DNA of 64,000 nucleotides from an uncultured Pelagibacteraceae bacterium (GCA_902569405.1 CACFTX010000001.1:62001-126000), one strand, 5' to 3'. Positions 34,597 through 43,598 are shown, counted from the first letter of the stretch. Numbers and translations are program-made. The notes: a model not told the origin generated them from the sequence alone.

Positions 34597-35760
34597 ATGG
34601 ATATACATGAGTATCAAGCAAAAAAAATACTTTCAGGATTTGGAGTTACAATCCCTAGAGGAGGAATTGCTTACAGTCCAGAGAATGCAGAAAACAAAGC
34701 AAGAGAACTTGGTGGATCTAAATGGGTTGTTAAAGCACAAATTCATTCTGGAGCCAGAGGAAAAGCAGGTGGAATAATTGTTTGTGAAAGTGCTCTAGAA
34801 GTTGCCCAAGCAGCTGATAAACTTCTCGGTAAAAAGTTAGTTACAAATCAAACAGGTCCAGAAGGAAAAATTACAAATAGAGTTTATATAGAAGAAGCAA
34901 CGGAAATTAAAAAAGAATTATATTTAGGATTAGTATTTGATCGTAGTTCAGAAAGTATAATGGTAGTAGCTTCTACCGAAGGAGGAATGAGTGTTGAAGA
35001 AATCTCTAAGAAAAAACCTGAAACTATAATTAGATCTAAAATTGAAGTTGCTGTGGGGATGCAAAAATTTCAAGCAAGAGAAATAGCTTTTGGGTTAAAA
35101 ATTGAACCAAAGTTAATAGCGAGAGCAGCAGATACAATAATTGGATGTTATAGAGCATTTAGTGAATTAGATGCAACCATGGTAGAAGTAAATCCATTAG
35201 TTATTTCAAACCAAGATCAAATATTAGCTTTAGACTGCAAAATGAGTTTTGATAACAATGCACTATTTAGAAGAAATCAAGTTTCGGAATTAAGAGATAA
35301 AACTCAAGAAAATGTTAATGAAGTCTATGCGTCAGATAGAGGACTTAATTATGTAAGTTTAGAGGGAAACATAGGAAATATAATTAATGGAGCAGGCCTA
35401 GCCATGGCATCTATGGACATGATTAAATTGGCCGGAGGTGAACCAGCAAACTTTTTAGATGTTGGTGGAGGTGCAACTCCCGAAAAAATAGTTAAAGCTT
35501 TTAAATTAATATCTATGGATGAAAAAGTTAAAGTTATACTGGTTAACATTTTTGCAGGAATTAACAGGTGTGACTGGGTTGCTGAGGGGATAGTACAAGC
35601 ATTACAAAAGATAGAAATTAAAGTTCCTTTAGTGATTAGGTTAGCAGGAACTAATGTAGAAAAAGGAAACAAAATTTTAAAAGAAAGTAAAATAAACTAT
35701 ATAGAAGCTAATACTTTAGAGGACGCCGCGAACAAAGCAGTTAAAGCTCTAGGAAAATAA
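34597..35760 (+). CDS. mtkA: Malate-CoA ligase (malate thiokinase) beta subunit
   Basis: A 387-residue ATP-grasp CoA ligase beta subunit. MDIHEYQAKKILSGFGV, IHSGARGKAGGI, TNRVYIEEATEIKKELYLGL, ANFLDVGGGATPEKI and VNIFAGINRCDWVAEGIV resemble MtkA of serine-cycle bacteria as well as SucC. It follows mcl by 1 nt, and mcl-mtkA-mtkB order is the serine-cycle layout, so malate is the more likely substrate than succinate. It activates malate to malyl-CoA with ATP. Succinyl-CoA synthetase activity remains an alternative reading. Confidence 0.86.
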   Translation: MDIHEYQAKKILSGFGVTIPRGGIAYSPENAENKARELGGSKWVVKAQIHSGARGKAGGIIVCESALEVAQAADKLLGKKLVTNQTGPEGKITNRVYIEEATEIKKELYLGLVFDRSSESIMVVASTEGGMSVEEISKKKPETIIRSKIEVAVGMQKFQAREIAFGLKIEPKLIARAADTIIGCYRAFSELDATMVEVNPLVISNQDQILALDCKMSFDNNALFRRNQVSELRDKTQENVNEVYASDRGLNYVSLEGNIGNIINGAGLAMASMDMIKLAGGEPANFLDVGGGATPEKIVKAFKLISMDEKVKVILVNIFAGINRCDWVAEGIVQALQKIEIKVPLVIRLAGTNVEKGNKILKESKINYIEANTLEDAANKAVKALGK

Positions 35761-35762
35761 AT

Positions 35763-36653
35763 ATGTCAGTTTTAATAGACAAGAAAACAAAAATTATCAT
35801 TCAAGGTTTTACAGGGAAAATGGGATCCTTTCATGCTGAAGAAATGATAAAATATGGATCAAATATAGTAGGAGGAGTTACCCCTGGAAAAGGTGGAATG
35901 AAACATCTTAACCTTCCAGTGTTTAACACAGTTAAAGAAGCTGTAAGTAACACTGGAGCTACAGCATCAATATTATTTGTTCCACCAGCTTTTGCTGCGG
36001 ACTCAGCTATGGAATCTGCTGATGCTGGCATTAAGACGTGTGTAGCAATAGTTGATGGAATACCTTCGCACGATATGATTAAAATTAAACGTTATATGAG
36101 AAGATATTCTAGAAAAGAAAAAATGACTCTAGTTGGTCCAAATTGTGCTGGGGTTATTAGTCCTGGAAAAGCAATGTTAGGCATAATGCCAGGTCACATA
36201 TATAAAGAAGGTAAAGTAGGAATTATAGGAAGGTCAGGTACACTTGGATATGAAGCTGCTCAACAATTAAAAAATTTGAACATTGGTGTTTCCACAAGCG
36301 TAGGAATTGGAGGTGATCCCATTAATGGAAGTTCTTTTAAAGATATTTTAGAAAAATTTGAAGAGGACAATGAAACCGAAGCAGTTTTGATGATTGGTGA
36401 AATAGGTGGACCACAAGAAGTGGCGGCAGGAAAATTTGCAAAAGAAAACATGAAAAAACCAGTTATAGCTTATATAGCAGGATTGACAGCTCCAAAAGGA
36501 AGGGTAATGGGCCATGCTGGGGCAATAGTGTCTGCTTATGGAGAAAGCGCAGTCGAAAAAGTTGAACTCCTGAAGGAATGTGGAGTTACTATTTCAAAAA
36601 ACCCATCAGTTATGGGGGAAACTGTAAAATCAGCTTTAAATAGTAGAACTTAA
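35763..36653 (+). CDS. mtkB: Malate-CoA ligase (malate thiokinase) alpha subunit
   Basis: A 296-residue CoA-binding alpha subunit. The CoA site is QGFTGKMGSFHAEEMIKYG, the segment GGVTPGKGGMKHLNLPVFNTV follows, and the phospho-histidine loop is MGHAGAIVSAYGESAVEK near residue 246. The stretches RYMRRYSRKEK, GPNCAGVISPGKAMLGIMPGHIY and GRSGTLGYEAA resemble MtkB of Methylorubrum. It starts 2 nt after mtkA and pairs with it in malyl-CoA formation. Confidence 0.87.
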   Translation: MSVLIDKKTKIIIQGFTGKMGSFHAEEMIKYGSNIVGGVTPGKGGMKHLNLPVFNTVKEAVSNTGATASILFVPPAFAADSAMESADAGIKTCVAIVDGIPSHDMIKIKRYMRRYSRKEKMTLVGPNCAGVISPGKAMLGIMPGHIYKEGKVGIIGRSGTLGYEAAQQLKNLNIGVSTSVGIGGDPINGSSFKDILEKFEEDNETEAVLMIGEIGGPQEVAAGKFAKENMKKPVIAYIAGLTAPKGRVMGHAGAIVSAYGESAVEKVELLKECGVTISKNPSVMGETVKSALNSRT

Positions 36654-36679
36654 AATATAAAGCAAATAGTTTATACCAA

Positions 36680-39370
36680 ATGCTAAAAAGAGATCTCTAT
36701 TACGAAAGTATACCTACAAAATCTTTGAGGGACGATGTTAGATATTTGGGAAATATTTTAGGGAGAGTAATAAAAAAACAGGAGGGAGAAAGTTTTTTTA
36801 ATTTAGTAGAGAGAATAAGATTACTGTCAAAAGCAAATATTAAAAATAAAAATAATAAAAATAGATTTAATAAAATTACTTCAGAAATTCAAAGACTTAA
36901 ACCAATTAAAATATTTAAACTAGCAAGAGCATTTACTCATTTTATGAATTTTATTAATCTTACCGAATCCATAGATGCCTCTAGAAAATTAGATGAATTT
37001 GAAAATTCTGACTTAAAAGATAAACATAAGAATATTTTTATTGAGGAAATTTTTGAAAGTCTTTTTAAAAACAAAAAAATTAAACCGCAAAAAATTTATA
37101 ATATTGCAAAAAATCTTCATATTGGAATAGTTCTTACAGCTCATCCAACTGAAGTTAAAAGAAGAACTTTGATACAAAAATACCATAAAATAACCGAGAT
37201 AATGGATCAAAGAAATCTTTTGAAGGACAAACCATCACGGTTAAAAATCTTAGATAAAAAACTTTATGATGAGTTTACAATTATTTGGAATACTGATGAT
37301 TTAAAAAGATTTAAACCGACTCCTACTGAAGAAGCAAGATGGGGACTAGCAGTAATCGAAGACAGTCTTTGGGAAACAATTCCAAAAGTTTATAGAAGAT
37401 TAAACGCTATTTTCGTAAAACATATGGGAAGGGGTTTGCCTAAAAATTTTAATCCAATTCAATTTGGATCTTGGATGGGAGGAGATAGAGATGGCAATCC
37501 AAATGTAACAGCAGCCATCACTAAAGAAGTAATACTTTTATCAAGATGGGAAGCAGCAAAACTTTACGAAAAAGAATTAACTAAATTAATTAGAAGTCTT
37601 TCAATGGAAAAATGTTCAAAAAGAATTCTCAAAATGACTGGAAAAACTTTTGAACCTTATAGAGTTTATTTAAGACCATTAAGAGATGAAATGAGAAAAA
37701 CACATAGATTGATTGAAAGACATTTGGTAGCAAAAAAACCATTAGACCAAAAAAAACTTTTGTCTTCTAAAGAGACAATTCTAAAACCTTTAAGAGTTGT
37801 ACGAGAGTCCTTAGAACAAAACCAAAGTGAAAATATTGCAAGTGGTGATTTGCTCGATTTAATGAGACGAGCTAAATGTTTTGGTATAAATCTAGCAAAA
37901 TTAGACATAAGACAAGAGTCATCAAGACATTCACAGCTATTAGCAGAATATATAAAGAAAAAAAACAATTCTAATTATTTAAATTGGAATGAAAATAAAA
38001 AAATTAAATATTTGATAAATGAAATGAAGAAAAATAGAAAAAATTTCAAAAATTTTAATTTTAAAAATAAAGAAAATAATGAAGTTTGGTCAACTTTTAA
38101 AATTTTAGCTGATGAACCATCAGAATGTTTAGGTGCTTATGTAATATCAATGACTTCAACAGCTTCAGATATTTTAGCAGTTTATTTAATGCAAATGCAG
38201 GCAAATATTAAGAATAAATTAAGAGTAGTTCCACTTTTTGAAACTTTGCAAGATTTAAAAAATGCAAAATCCATTATGGAAAAACTTTTTTCATTAAGTT
38301 GGTACAGAAAATTAATCAAAAACAAACAAGAAATTATGATTGGTTATTCAGATTCTAGCAAAGATGCTGGAAAATTATCTGCTAGCTGGCATCAATATAA
38401 ACTTCAAGAAGAAGTTTTAATTATCGCAAAAAAATATAAAATTGACCTTACTTTTTTCCATGGCAGAGGTGGCTCAGCCGGAAGGGGTGGTGGGCCAATT
38501 CAAGCAACGATGAAATCCCAACCTCCAAATTCGGTATATGGTCGTATTAGAATTACTGACCAAGGAGAAATGATTCAACAAAAATATGGTTATGAACCTT
38601 TAGCGAAATATAATTTATGTAGTTACATAGGATCTGTAATGCAGGCTACTCTAAATCCACCTCCACATCCTAAAGATAGTTGGAGAAAATTAATAGAAGA
38701 AATGACAAAAGTTTCTACTTTAGCTTATAGAAAAAATATAAACGGGAACTCAGATTTTATAAGATATTTTAAAACTGTTACGCCCCACTTAGCTCTTGGA
38801 AAATTATCAATAGGATCACGACCTTCTAAAAGAAAAAATGTAGATAATATTCAAAGCTTAAGAGCAATACCTTGGGTATTTGCGTGGACACAAATAAGAT
38901 TGATGCTGCCTGCTTGGTTGGGAACTGGCGATGCCTTAAAATATTCATCAGTTAAAAATCACAAGAATATTCTTATAGATATGGAAAAAAATTGGCCATT
39001 TTTTAATTCTACAATGGATATTTTAGATATGGTTATTTCAAAAGTTGATCCAGAGATATCAGAAGTTTATGAAAATAGTCTTGCAGATAAAAAATTAAAA
39101 GAAGTAGGTGATAAACTTAGATCTGAGTTCGCTATAATTAAGCAATTAAATAGATACATAACTCCACGAGAAATAATTAATCAAAGAAAAAAATTTAGAA
39201 CAACGGTTCTAGTTAGAAATATTTATTCTGAGGTTTTAAATATACTACAAGCCGTGGTTATGAATAAAATATCAAAGAAAAAAATCAAATCTAATGATAA
39301 GAAATATCTTAATGATGCAATGATGACATCTATAGCAGGTATATCTGCAGCCATGAAGAATACTGGTTAA
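36680..39370 (+). CDS. ppc: Phosphoenolpyruvate carboxylase
   Basis: An 896-residue PEP carboxylase. Catalytic motifs are VLTAHPTEVKRRT (about residue 151), FGSWMGGDRDGNPNVTA (about 263), LAKLDIRQESSRHS, IGYSDSSKDAGKLSASW and the mobile loop FFHGRGGSAGRGGGP (about 592); the chain ends in NTG as normal. It fixes bicarbonate onto PEP to give oxaloacetate. As the fourth gene of mcl-mtkA-mtkB-ppc it fits the serine cycle carbon-fixing step. It also serves as an anaplerotic enzyme for the TCA cycle. Its stop shares TTAA with the convergent regulator gene. Confidence 0.95.
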   Translation: MLKRDLYYESIPTKSLRDDVRYLGNILGRVIKKQEGESFFNLVERIRLLSKANIKNKNNKNRFNKITSEIQRLKPIKIFKLARAFTHFMNFINLTESIDASRKLDEFENSDLKDKHKNIFIEEIFESLFKNKKIKPQKIYNIAKNLHIGIVLTAHPTEVKRRTLIQKYHKITEIMDQRNLLKDKPSRLKILDKKLYDEFTIIWNTDDLKRFKPTPTEEARWGLAVIEDSLWETIPKVYRRLNAIFVKHMGRGLPKNFNPIQFGSWMGGDRDGNPNVTAAITKEVILLSRWEAAKLYEKELTKLIRSLSMEKCSKRILKMTGKTFEPYRVYLRPLRDEMRKTHRLIERHLVAKKPLDQKKLLSSKETILKPLRVVRESLEQNQSENIASGDLLDLMRRAKCFGINLAKLDIRQESSRHSQLLAEYIKKKNNSNYLNWNENKKIKYLINEMKKNRKNFKNFNFKNKENNEVWSTFKILADEPSECLGAYVISMTSTASDILAVYLMQMQANIKNKLRVVPLFETLQDLKNAKSIMEKLFSLSWYRKLIKNKQEIMIGYSDSSKDAGKLSASWHQYKLQEEVLIIAKKYKIDLTFFHGRGGSAGRGGGPIQATMKSQPPNSVYGRIRITDQGEMIQQKYGYEPLAKYNLCSYIGSVMQATLNPPPHPKDSWRKLIEEMTKVSTLAYRKNINGNSDFIRYFKTVTPHLALGKLSIGSRPSKRKNVDNIQSLRAIPWVFAWTQIRLMLPAWLGTGDALKYSSVKNHKNILIDMEKNWPFFNSTMDILDMVISKVDPEISEVYENSLADKKLKEVGDKLRSEFAIIKQLNRYITPREIINQRKKFRTTVLVRNIYSEVLNILQAVVMNKISKKKIKSNDKKYLNDAMMTSIAGISAAMKNTG

Positions 39371-39714
39371 AGAGATATTTCTCTTAATTTTTTAAGATAA
39401 TCTTCAAATTCTGCTACAAAGTTTTCTGTTGGCTTAATATTTTTTTTTCTTTGGTCTTCCTGAGTTTTTTGTAAATAAAAAAAACCTTTTTCACATGCTT
39501 CATTGATTATCAAGGCAGATTTTGGTCTTGAAGTTTTAAAAAGTTTTGTTTTTAGTTCTTCTACAGTTATAGGTATATTTTGTTTATAATATGCCATGAT
39601 TATAAGCATCATGTGATAGTGAGAAGGTGATTTTCTAAAAAAAAAATTACTTGAAGTATGGGCCTGTTTCATCTGTGTTTCCCAAAACTCTAGTAAAGCT
39701 TTTGTACTTTTCAT
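39367..39714 (-). CDS. MarR-like winged-helix protein, possible regulator
   Basis: A 115-residue protein with a winged-helix pattern: ITVEELKTKLFKTSRPKSALIINEACEKGFF resembles the recognition-helix region and FYLQKTQEDQRKKNIKPTENF the wing with the usual D-x-R. The N-terminal part is helical (LEFWETQMKQAHTSSNFFF). It starts directly at the end of tdm (no gap) and is thus co-transcribed with it. SAR11 genomes have few regulators, so a dedicated one next to TMAO genes would be notable. The DNA target is unknown, and the MarR assignment is by pattern only. Confidence 0.65.
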   Translation of the reverse strand: MKSTKALLEFWETQMKQAHTSSNFFFRKSPSHYHMMLIIMAYYKQNIPITVEELKTKLFKTSRPKSALIINEACEKGFFYLQKTQEDQRKKNIKPTENFVAEFEDYLKKLREISL

Positions 39715-42042
39715 TTAAGTTCTTACTTTTAATTTTTGCGGATCATAATGAGGAAATGGAACTATTTTTGCTGGAATTCTTTTCTGGTGACCGTCCATTT
39801 TTCCTACTTCAACTTCATTTCCTATTTCAGCATGTTTTGCATCTATTCTACAAAGTGCAATATTTTTATTTAAAGTTTTAGATAGCATACCGCTTGTTAT
39901 TACACCTACTTGACCTCTACCAATATGAACTGTATTGCCAGTTACTGCTGGTTCGTGACCAACTAGTTCAAGTCCTACAAGTTTTTTTTGTGGATTATTT
40001 TTTCTTTTAATTAATTCTTCTTTGCCAATGAAATCATCTTCTTTAGTTTTAAGAGGAACTGTGAATCCTATGCCTGCTTCAAAAGGATCTGTTTTATCAT
40101 CAAACTCATAACCATAAAATATTAATCCAGCTTCTATACGGACCATGTCTAAAGCTTCTAAACCTAAAGGAGATATATTAAATTCCTTACCAGCTTCAAA
40201 AACTTTATCCCAAACTGCTCCTGCATCTTTTGGATGACACCAAATTTCAAATCCTAATTCACCAGTGTAACCAGTTCTTGATACCATAATTGGTGTTCCA
40301 GTTACGGAGTCTATTCTTGCAATAGTTAATCTAAACCATTGTAAATCTTTAATTGATGGTTGTGTATCAGGCGTCCAAGCGAATTTTTCTAAAATTTTTC
40401 TGCTATTTGGCCCTTGAACTGCAATGTTATGAATTTGATCTGTTGATGATTTTACCCAAACTTTAAAATTTTTCTTTTTTGCTTGCTCCTTTAACCATTC
40501 ACCACCATATTCTTGACCACCAATCCATCTAAAATTATCTTGTCCAAATTTCATTAACGTACCGTCATCAATCATGCAGCCATTTTCGTAACACATTGCA
40601 GAGTAAACAACTTGACCCACAGATAATTTTTTTACATTACGTGTAAGAGTATATTGCATTAAATTTTCAGCATCTGGTCCTAAAATTTCAAATTTTCTAA
40701 GTGGAGATAAATCTGTAACAATCGCACTTTCTCTGCATGAAGTGTATTCTTTGATTGCACCATAATTTGTATAATTATTTGCAAGCCAATATCCATTATA
40801 GTTAATAAAATTTTTAGTTAACTTGGATGTCTTTCCATGAAAACCAGTTTCTTGAGTAAGTTTTGGTTCTGAATCTGTGTTCACTCTAAACGCTACCCCT
40901 TTCGAAATTTTTTTGTTTTTAGAATAAGTTCTAACAAATATATCAGTAGGATTCCATCCATTTGCTGGATCAACATCACAAGGACATGCTGAAGAAGCAC
41001 ATGTTAAATCTTTTAAAGCTCTAAATAATACATAATCTCCAGGTCTAGACCAAGGTTCATCAAAAGATGCAACATTATTTGCATCAATAGCTGTATTAAA
41101 AAAAAGATTAATAGCTATCCAACCTTTTCTTGGTTTTACATCAAATTTTTTTAAAGCACCGTTAAAGTTAGTAGAACAATTTATATGACCAAAGTATCCC
41201 ATGTCCTCATAATATTTTGCAGTGCATGCATAGTTGAAAGTGTCGTGTCTTCCAACTGTATCTCTTACCACTTCAATTACAGGATCATGGTTTGCATCAA
41301 AGAATTTTGAGAATAAACCAGGCATAGGGTATGCTGCACCCATAAATGTTCTAGTTGCAGTAGGATCAATTATACTTTCTATACCTTTATCAAGTTTTTT
41401 TTTATCAAAAGCTAAAAAATCTGAACACTGTCTCCCACTTGTATCAATAATTTGAATATAATCTCCTTCCTTTACATCATAAGTTTCAGCAGTCATTCTT
41501 TTAACAAATTTTTCTGAAATTGGATCATAAAGAGGTTCGGGCAAAACATATTGTTCTTCTTTTATTTCAAATTTAGCTCTATACAAAAAAACAGTTAAAC
41601 TTGTTGGTGGGTTTTGATTATGAACTTTCATTTCTGCTCCTGGAGAAGAAACCATAACAGTACATTTATCTTTTGATTTTAGAGTTATTTTTTCATCCAT
41701 TGGGCAATCTTCACTAAAAATAATTGAAGATTTTGATTTATTTAATTCAAGATTTTTTTTTTTGAATAATTTTAAAATTTTTTCATCTTGATTAATGGCT
41801 TTTTTTAAATAATCACCATTTGAATTTTCTTTTAAATTAAGGATTGATAGATCTCCTTTTCCTTTTGAATTAAATGCGATAATTTCACAAACTTGTTTTC
41901 CTTCATTATTAATAATTTCTATTTTGTCATCTGGAAAAACTTCAAGAACATTAATTCCTCCACCTTGAACTTGATATCTTTCAACTCCTGGTGGTAAAGT
42001 TCTTAAGCCAGGATTTTTTATAGCATTACTAGTAAGCGTCAT
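39715..42042 (-). CDS. tdm: Trimethylamine-N-oxide demethylase Tdm (DUF1989 + aminomethyltransferase)
   Basis: A 775-residue fusion from MTLTSNAIKNPG (the ORF track starts 24 codons earlier in AT-rich leader). Residues about 1-350 are a DUF1989-type domain (QCSDFLAFDKKKLDKG, YFGHINCSTNFNGALK, ASSACPCDVDPANGWNPTD), which holds a zinc site through cysteines. Residues about 390-775 are a GcvT/T-protein domain (SRTGYTGELGFEIW, LGLEALDMVRIEAGLIFYGYE) that binds tetrahydrofolate. This domain pair defines Tdm, which splits TMAO into dimethylamine and formaldehyde, channelled to THF. The tmo uptake genes are divergent from it, and tmm is nearby. Confidence 0.88.
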   Translation of the reverse strand: MTLTSNAIKNPGLRTLPPGVERYQVQGGGINVLEVFPDDKIEIINNEGKQVCEIIAFNSKGKGDLSILNLKENSNGDYLKKAINQDEKILKLFKKKNLELNKSKSSIIFSEDCPMDEKITLKSKDKCTVMVSSPGAEMKVHNQNPPTSLTVFLYRAKFEIKEEQYVLPEPLYDPISEKFVKRMTAETYDVKEGDYIQIIDTSGRQCSDFLAFDKKKLDKGIESIIDPTATRTFMGAAYPMPGLFSKFFDANHDPVIEVVRDTVGRHDTFNYACTAKYYEDMGYFGHINCSTNFNGALKKFDVKPRKGWIAINLFFNTAIDANNVASFDEPWSRPGDYVLFRALKDLTCASSACPCDVDPANGWNPTDIFVRTYSKNKKISKGVAFRVNTDSEPKLTQETGFHGKTSKLTKNFINYNGYWLANNYTNYGAIKEYTSCRESAIVTDLSPLRKFEILGPDAENLMQYTLTRNVKKLSVGQVVYSAMCYENGCMIDDGTLMKFGQDNFRWIGGQEYGGEWLKEQAKKKNFKVWVKSSTDQIHNIAVQGPNSRKILEKFAWTPDTQPSIKDLQWFRLTIARIDSVTGTPIMVSRTGYTGELGFEIWCHPKDAGAVWDKVFEAGKEFNISPLGLEALDMVRIEAGLIFYGYEFDDKTDPFEAGIGFTVPLKTKEDDFIGKEELIKRKNNPQKKLVGLELVGHEPAVTGNTVHIGRGQVGVITSGMLSKTLNKNIALCRIDAKHAEIGNEVEVGKMDGHQKRIPAKIVPFPHYDPQKLKVRT

Positions 42043-42088
42043 AAACAGTGCTCTTTTTTTATGTCTATAATATATATATATGTTCTTA

Positions 42089-42140
42089 TTGACTATAAAT
42101 TTCCTTAAGACCATAATTGAGCAACTTAATATTAAGGAAA
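42089..42140 (+). promoter_or_regulatory. tmoX promoter with overlapping 9-bp inverted repeat
   Basis: A sigma70-like promoter TTGACT (42089-42094), 17-bp spacer, CATAAT (42112-42117) lies before tmoX. A perfect 9-bp dyad TTTCCTTAA / TTAAGGAAA occupies 42100-42108 and 42132-42140, 32 bp centre to centre (about three helical turns). The left arm is in the promoter spacer, and the right arm overlaps the ribosome-binding region AAGGAAAGGGG. It may be an operator bound by a dimeric regulator. No regulator has been linked to it. Confidence 0.55.
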
Positions 42141-42150
42141 GGGGAAGAAT

Positions 42151-43119
42151 ATGAAGAATAAGAATATGCCAATGATAATTGGTCTTATTGTTCTTGTCGT
42201 TATTGGTTTAGTTTTCTTTATGCAAAGTACAGATAAATCTGCAAAGAAAGCTGGTGATAGCGCTGAACCGATTGTAATACCAACTCATAACTGGTCTAGC
42301 CAAGTAGTTATGGCCTACGTTATAGGGGGTATTTTTGAAGCTAACGGTAATAATGTTAAATATGTTCCGGCTGACTCACAAGCTGTATATGAATCAATTC
42401 GTATAGGTGATGTAACAATATCACACGAAGTTTGGGAATCTGCTTTTGGTAAATCATTTACTACTGCTCTTGATAAGGGCGGTATACTTGACTGGGGAGA
42501 TCACGAAGCAAGAACTCTTGAGGATATGGGATATCCAGATTGGGTTGCTGCTAAGTGTCCAGGTTTACCAGATTGGACAGCTTTAAAAAATCCTGACTGT
42601 GCTAAAAACTTTGTAACTCCTGACTCAGGTGGAAAAGGCCGAATGTTAGAAGGGCCTCAAACTTGGCATGGAGATTTAATACCGCAAAGGATTGACGCTT
42701 TAGGTTTAGGAGATCTTTGGGTAGTTAAATTTGCTGGAAGTGCAGACGCACTTTGGGCAGAATTAGCTGCAGCTAAAAAAGAAGATAGAGGTACGATAAT
42801 TTTTAACTGGACACCAAACTTTACAGATGGTGCTGGTTTTACATTTATAAAGTTCCCTCCGTATACAGCTGGTTGTAGACCAGAAGATGGTGGTGATGGT
42901 AAATGTGGTTCTCCAGATGGTTATTTGAAAAAGGCTGTTAATGCAGACTTTCCAAAAACTCATCCGGGAGCAGCAGACATTTTCAAGAAAATGTCGTTCT
43001 CTACAGGTCAAATTGGTGCAATGGCAGCTTTAGTTGACCTTGACAAAATGACTCATGAAGATGCAGCTAAAAAATGGTTAGCTGACAACGAGTCAGTTTG
43101 GAAAGCTTGGATGAACTAA
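42151..43119 (+). CDS. tmoX: TMAO ABC transporter substrate-binding protein TmoX (OpuAC family)
   Basis: A 322-residue OpuAC-type solute receptor with one hydrophobic N-terminal segment (MIIGLIVLVVIGLVFFM) that is a signal or anchor. The body carries aromatic-rich residues typical of quaternary-amine receptors: PTHNWSSQVVMAYVIG, SHEVWESAFGKSF, PDWVAAKCPGLPDW, GPQTWHGDLIPQR and IIFNWTPNF. Together with tmoW and tmoV downstream and tdm divergent, the ligand is likely TMAO; glycine betaine or choline remain possible. A strong Shine-Dalgarno precedes it, and a terminator follows directly, so it may be made in large excess. Confidence 0.82.
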   Translation: MKNKNMPMIIGLIVLVVIGLVFFMQSTDKSAKKAGDSAEPIVIPTHNWSSQVVMAYVIGGIFEANGNNVKYVPADSQAVYESIRIGDVTISHEVWESAFGKSFTTALDKGGILDWGDHEARTLEDMGYPDWVAAKCPGLPDWTALKNPDCAKNFVTPDSGGKGRMLEGPQTWHGDLIPQRIDALGLGDLWVVKFAGSADALWAELAAAKKEDRGTIIFNWTPNFTDGAGFTFIKFPPYTAGCRPEDGGDGKCGSPDGYLKKAVNADFPKTHPGAADIFKKMSFSTGQIGAMAALVDLDKMTHEDAAKKWLADNESVWKAWMN

Positions 43120-43147
43120 TTATAGTGAATCAAGGCTAACAAATTTT

Positions 43148-43187
43148 AATCTCCCCCAACTGTGTATGTTGGGGGGGATTTTTTTTT
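43148..43187 (+). terminator. Strong terminator after tmoX
   Basis: A 13-bp stem AATCTCCCCCAAC / GTTGGGGGGGATT (one G-U pair) with a 7-nt loop is followed by nine T. It lies 28 nt after the tmoX stop. It should stop most tmoX transcripts, separating receptor from the other tmo genes. Confidence 0.88.
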
Positions 43188-43212
43188 ATAAAATTTTGTG
43201 TAAAATGTAACA

Positions 43213-43590
43213 ATGAAAAAATATCTTTTTATCATATTTTTAAGTTTTTTAATTTCATCTTCAGCCTCAGCTCGTAAAGTAGGATGTAAAGAAGGAAATT
43301 GTGAGAATGGTTTTGGATTGTGGGTTTCTACAGATGGTACAACTTACGAAGGAGAGTGGGCTGGAACAAAAAAAAATGGTCAAGGAATTGAAACTTGGCC
43401 TAATGGATATATTTACAAAGGTGGATTTAAAAATAGTGAGTGGAGTGGGCAAGGCACTTTAATTTTTCCAAACGGTGCAACTTATGAAGGGGAATGGGCC
43501 AAAGGTTTCATGAATGGTAAAGGAACATTTACTTGGTCAGATGGTAAGCAAAAAACAGGAATTTGGAAAAATGGAAAATTGCAAGAGTAA
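43213..43590 (+). CDS. Exported MORN-repeat protein
   Basis: A 125-residue protein with a signal peptide (MKKYLFIIFLSFLISSSASA) followed by a CKEGNCENG segment and about four MORN repeats: GFGLWVSTDGTTYEGEW, GQGIETWPNGYIYKGGF, GQGTLIFPNGATYEGEW and GKGTFTWSDGKQKTGIW. MORN repeats often bind membranes or proteins. It is exported to the periplasm or envelope. It lies in the middle of the tmo genes, between the terminator and the next unknown gene, with no obvious transport role. Confidence 0.85.
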   Translation: MKKYLFIIFLSFLISSSASARKVGCKEGNCENGFGLWVSTDGTTYEGEWAGTKKNGQGIETWPNGYIYKGGFKNSEWSGQGTLIFPNGATYEGEWAKGFMNGKGTFTWSDGKQKTGIWKNGKLQE

Positions 43591-43598
43591 TTATAACA

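Noticed and set aside
35349-35672. 107-residue minus-strand ORF inside mtkA
   Set aside because: Shadow frame of the CoA ligase; the real gene shows all family motifs.
42069-42081. TATATATATA run as a functional repeat
   Set aside because: Short dinucleotide run in an AT-rich intergenic region; expected by composition.
42043-42114. N-terminal 24-codon extension of Tdm
   Set aside because: The codons come from the AT-rich divergent promoter region; the family-like sequence begins at the ATG at 42042.
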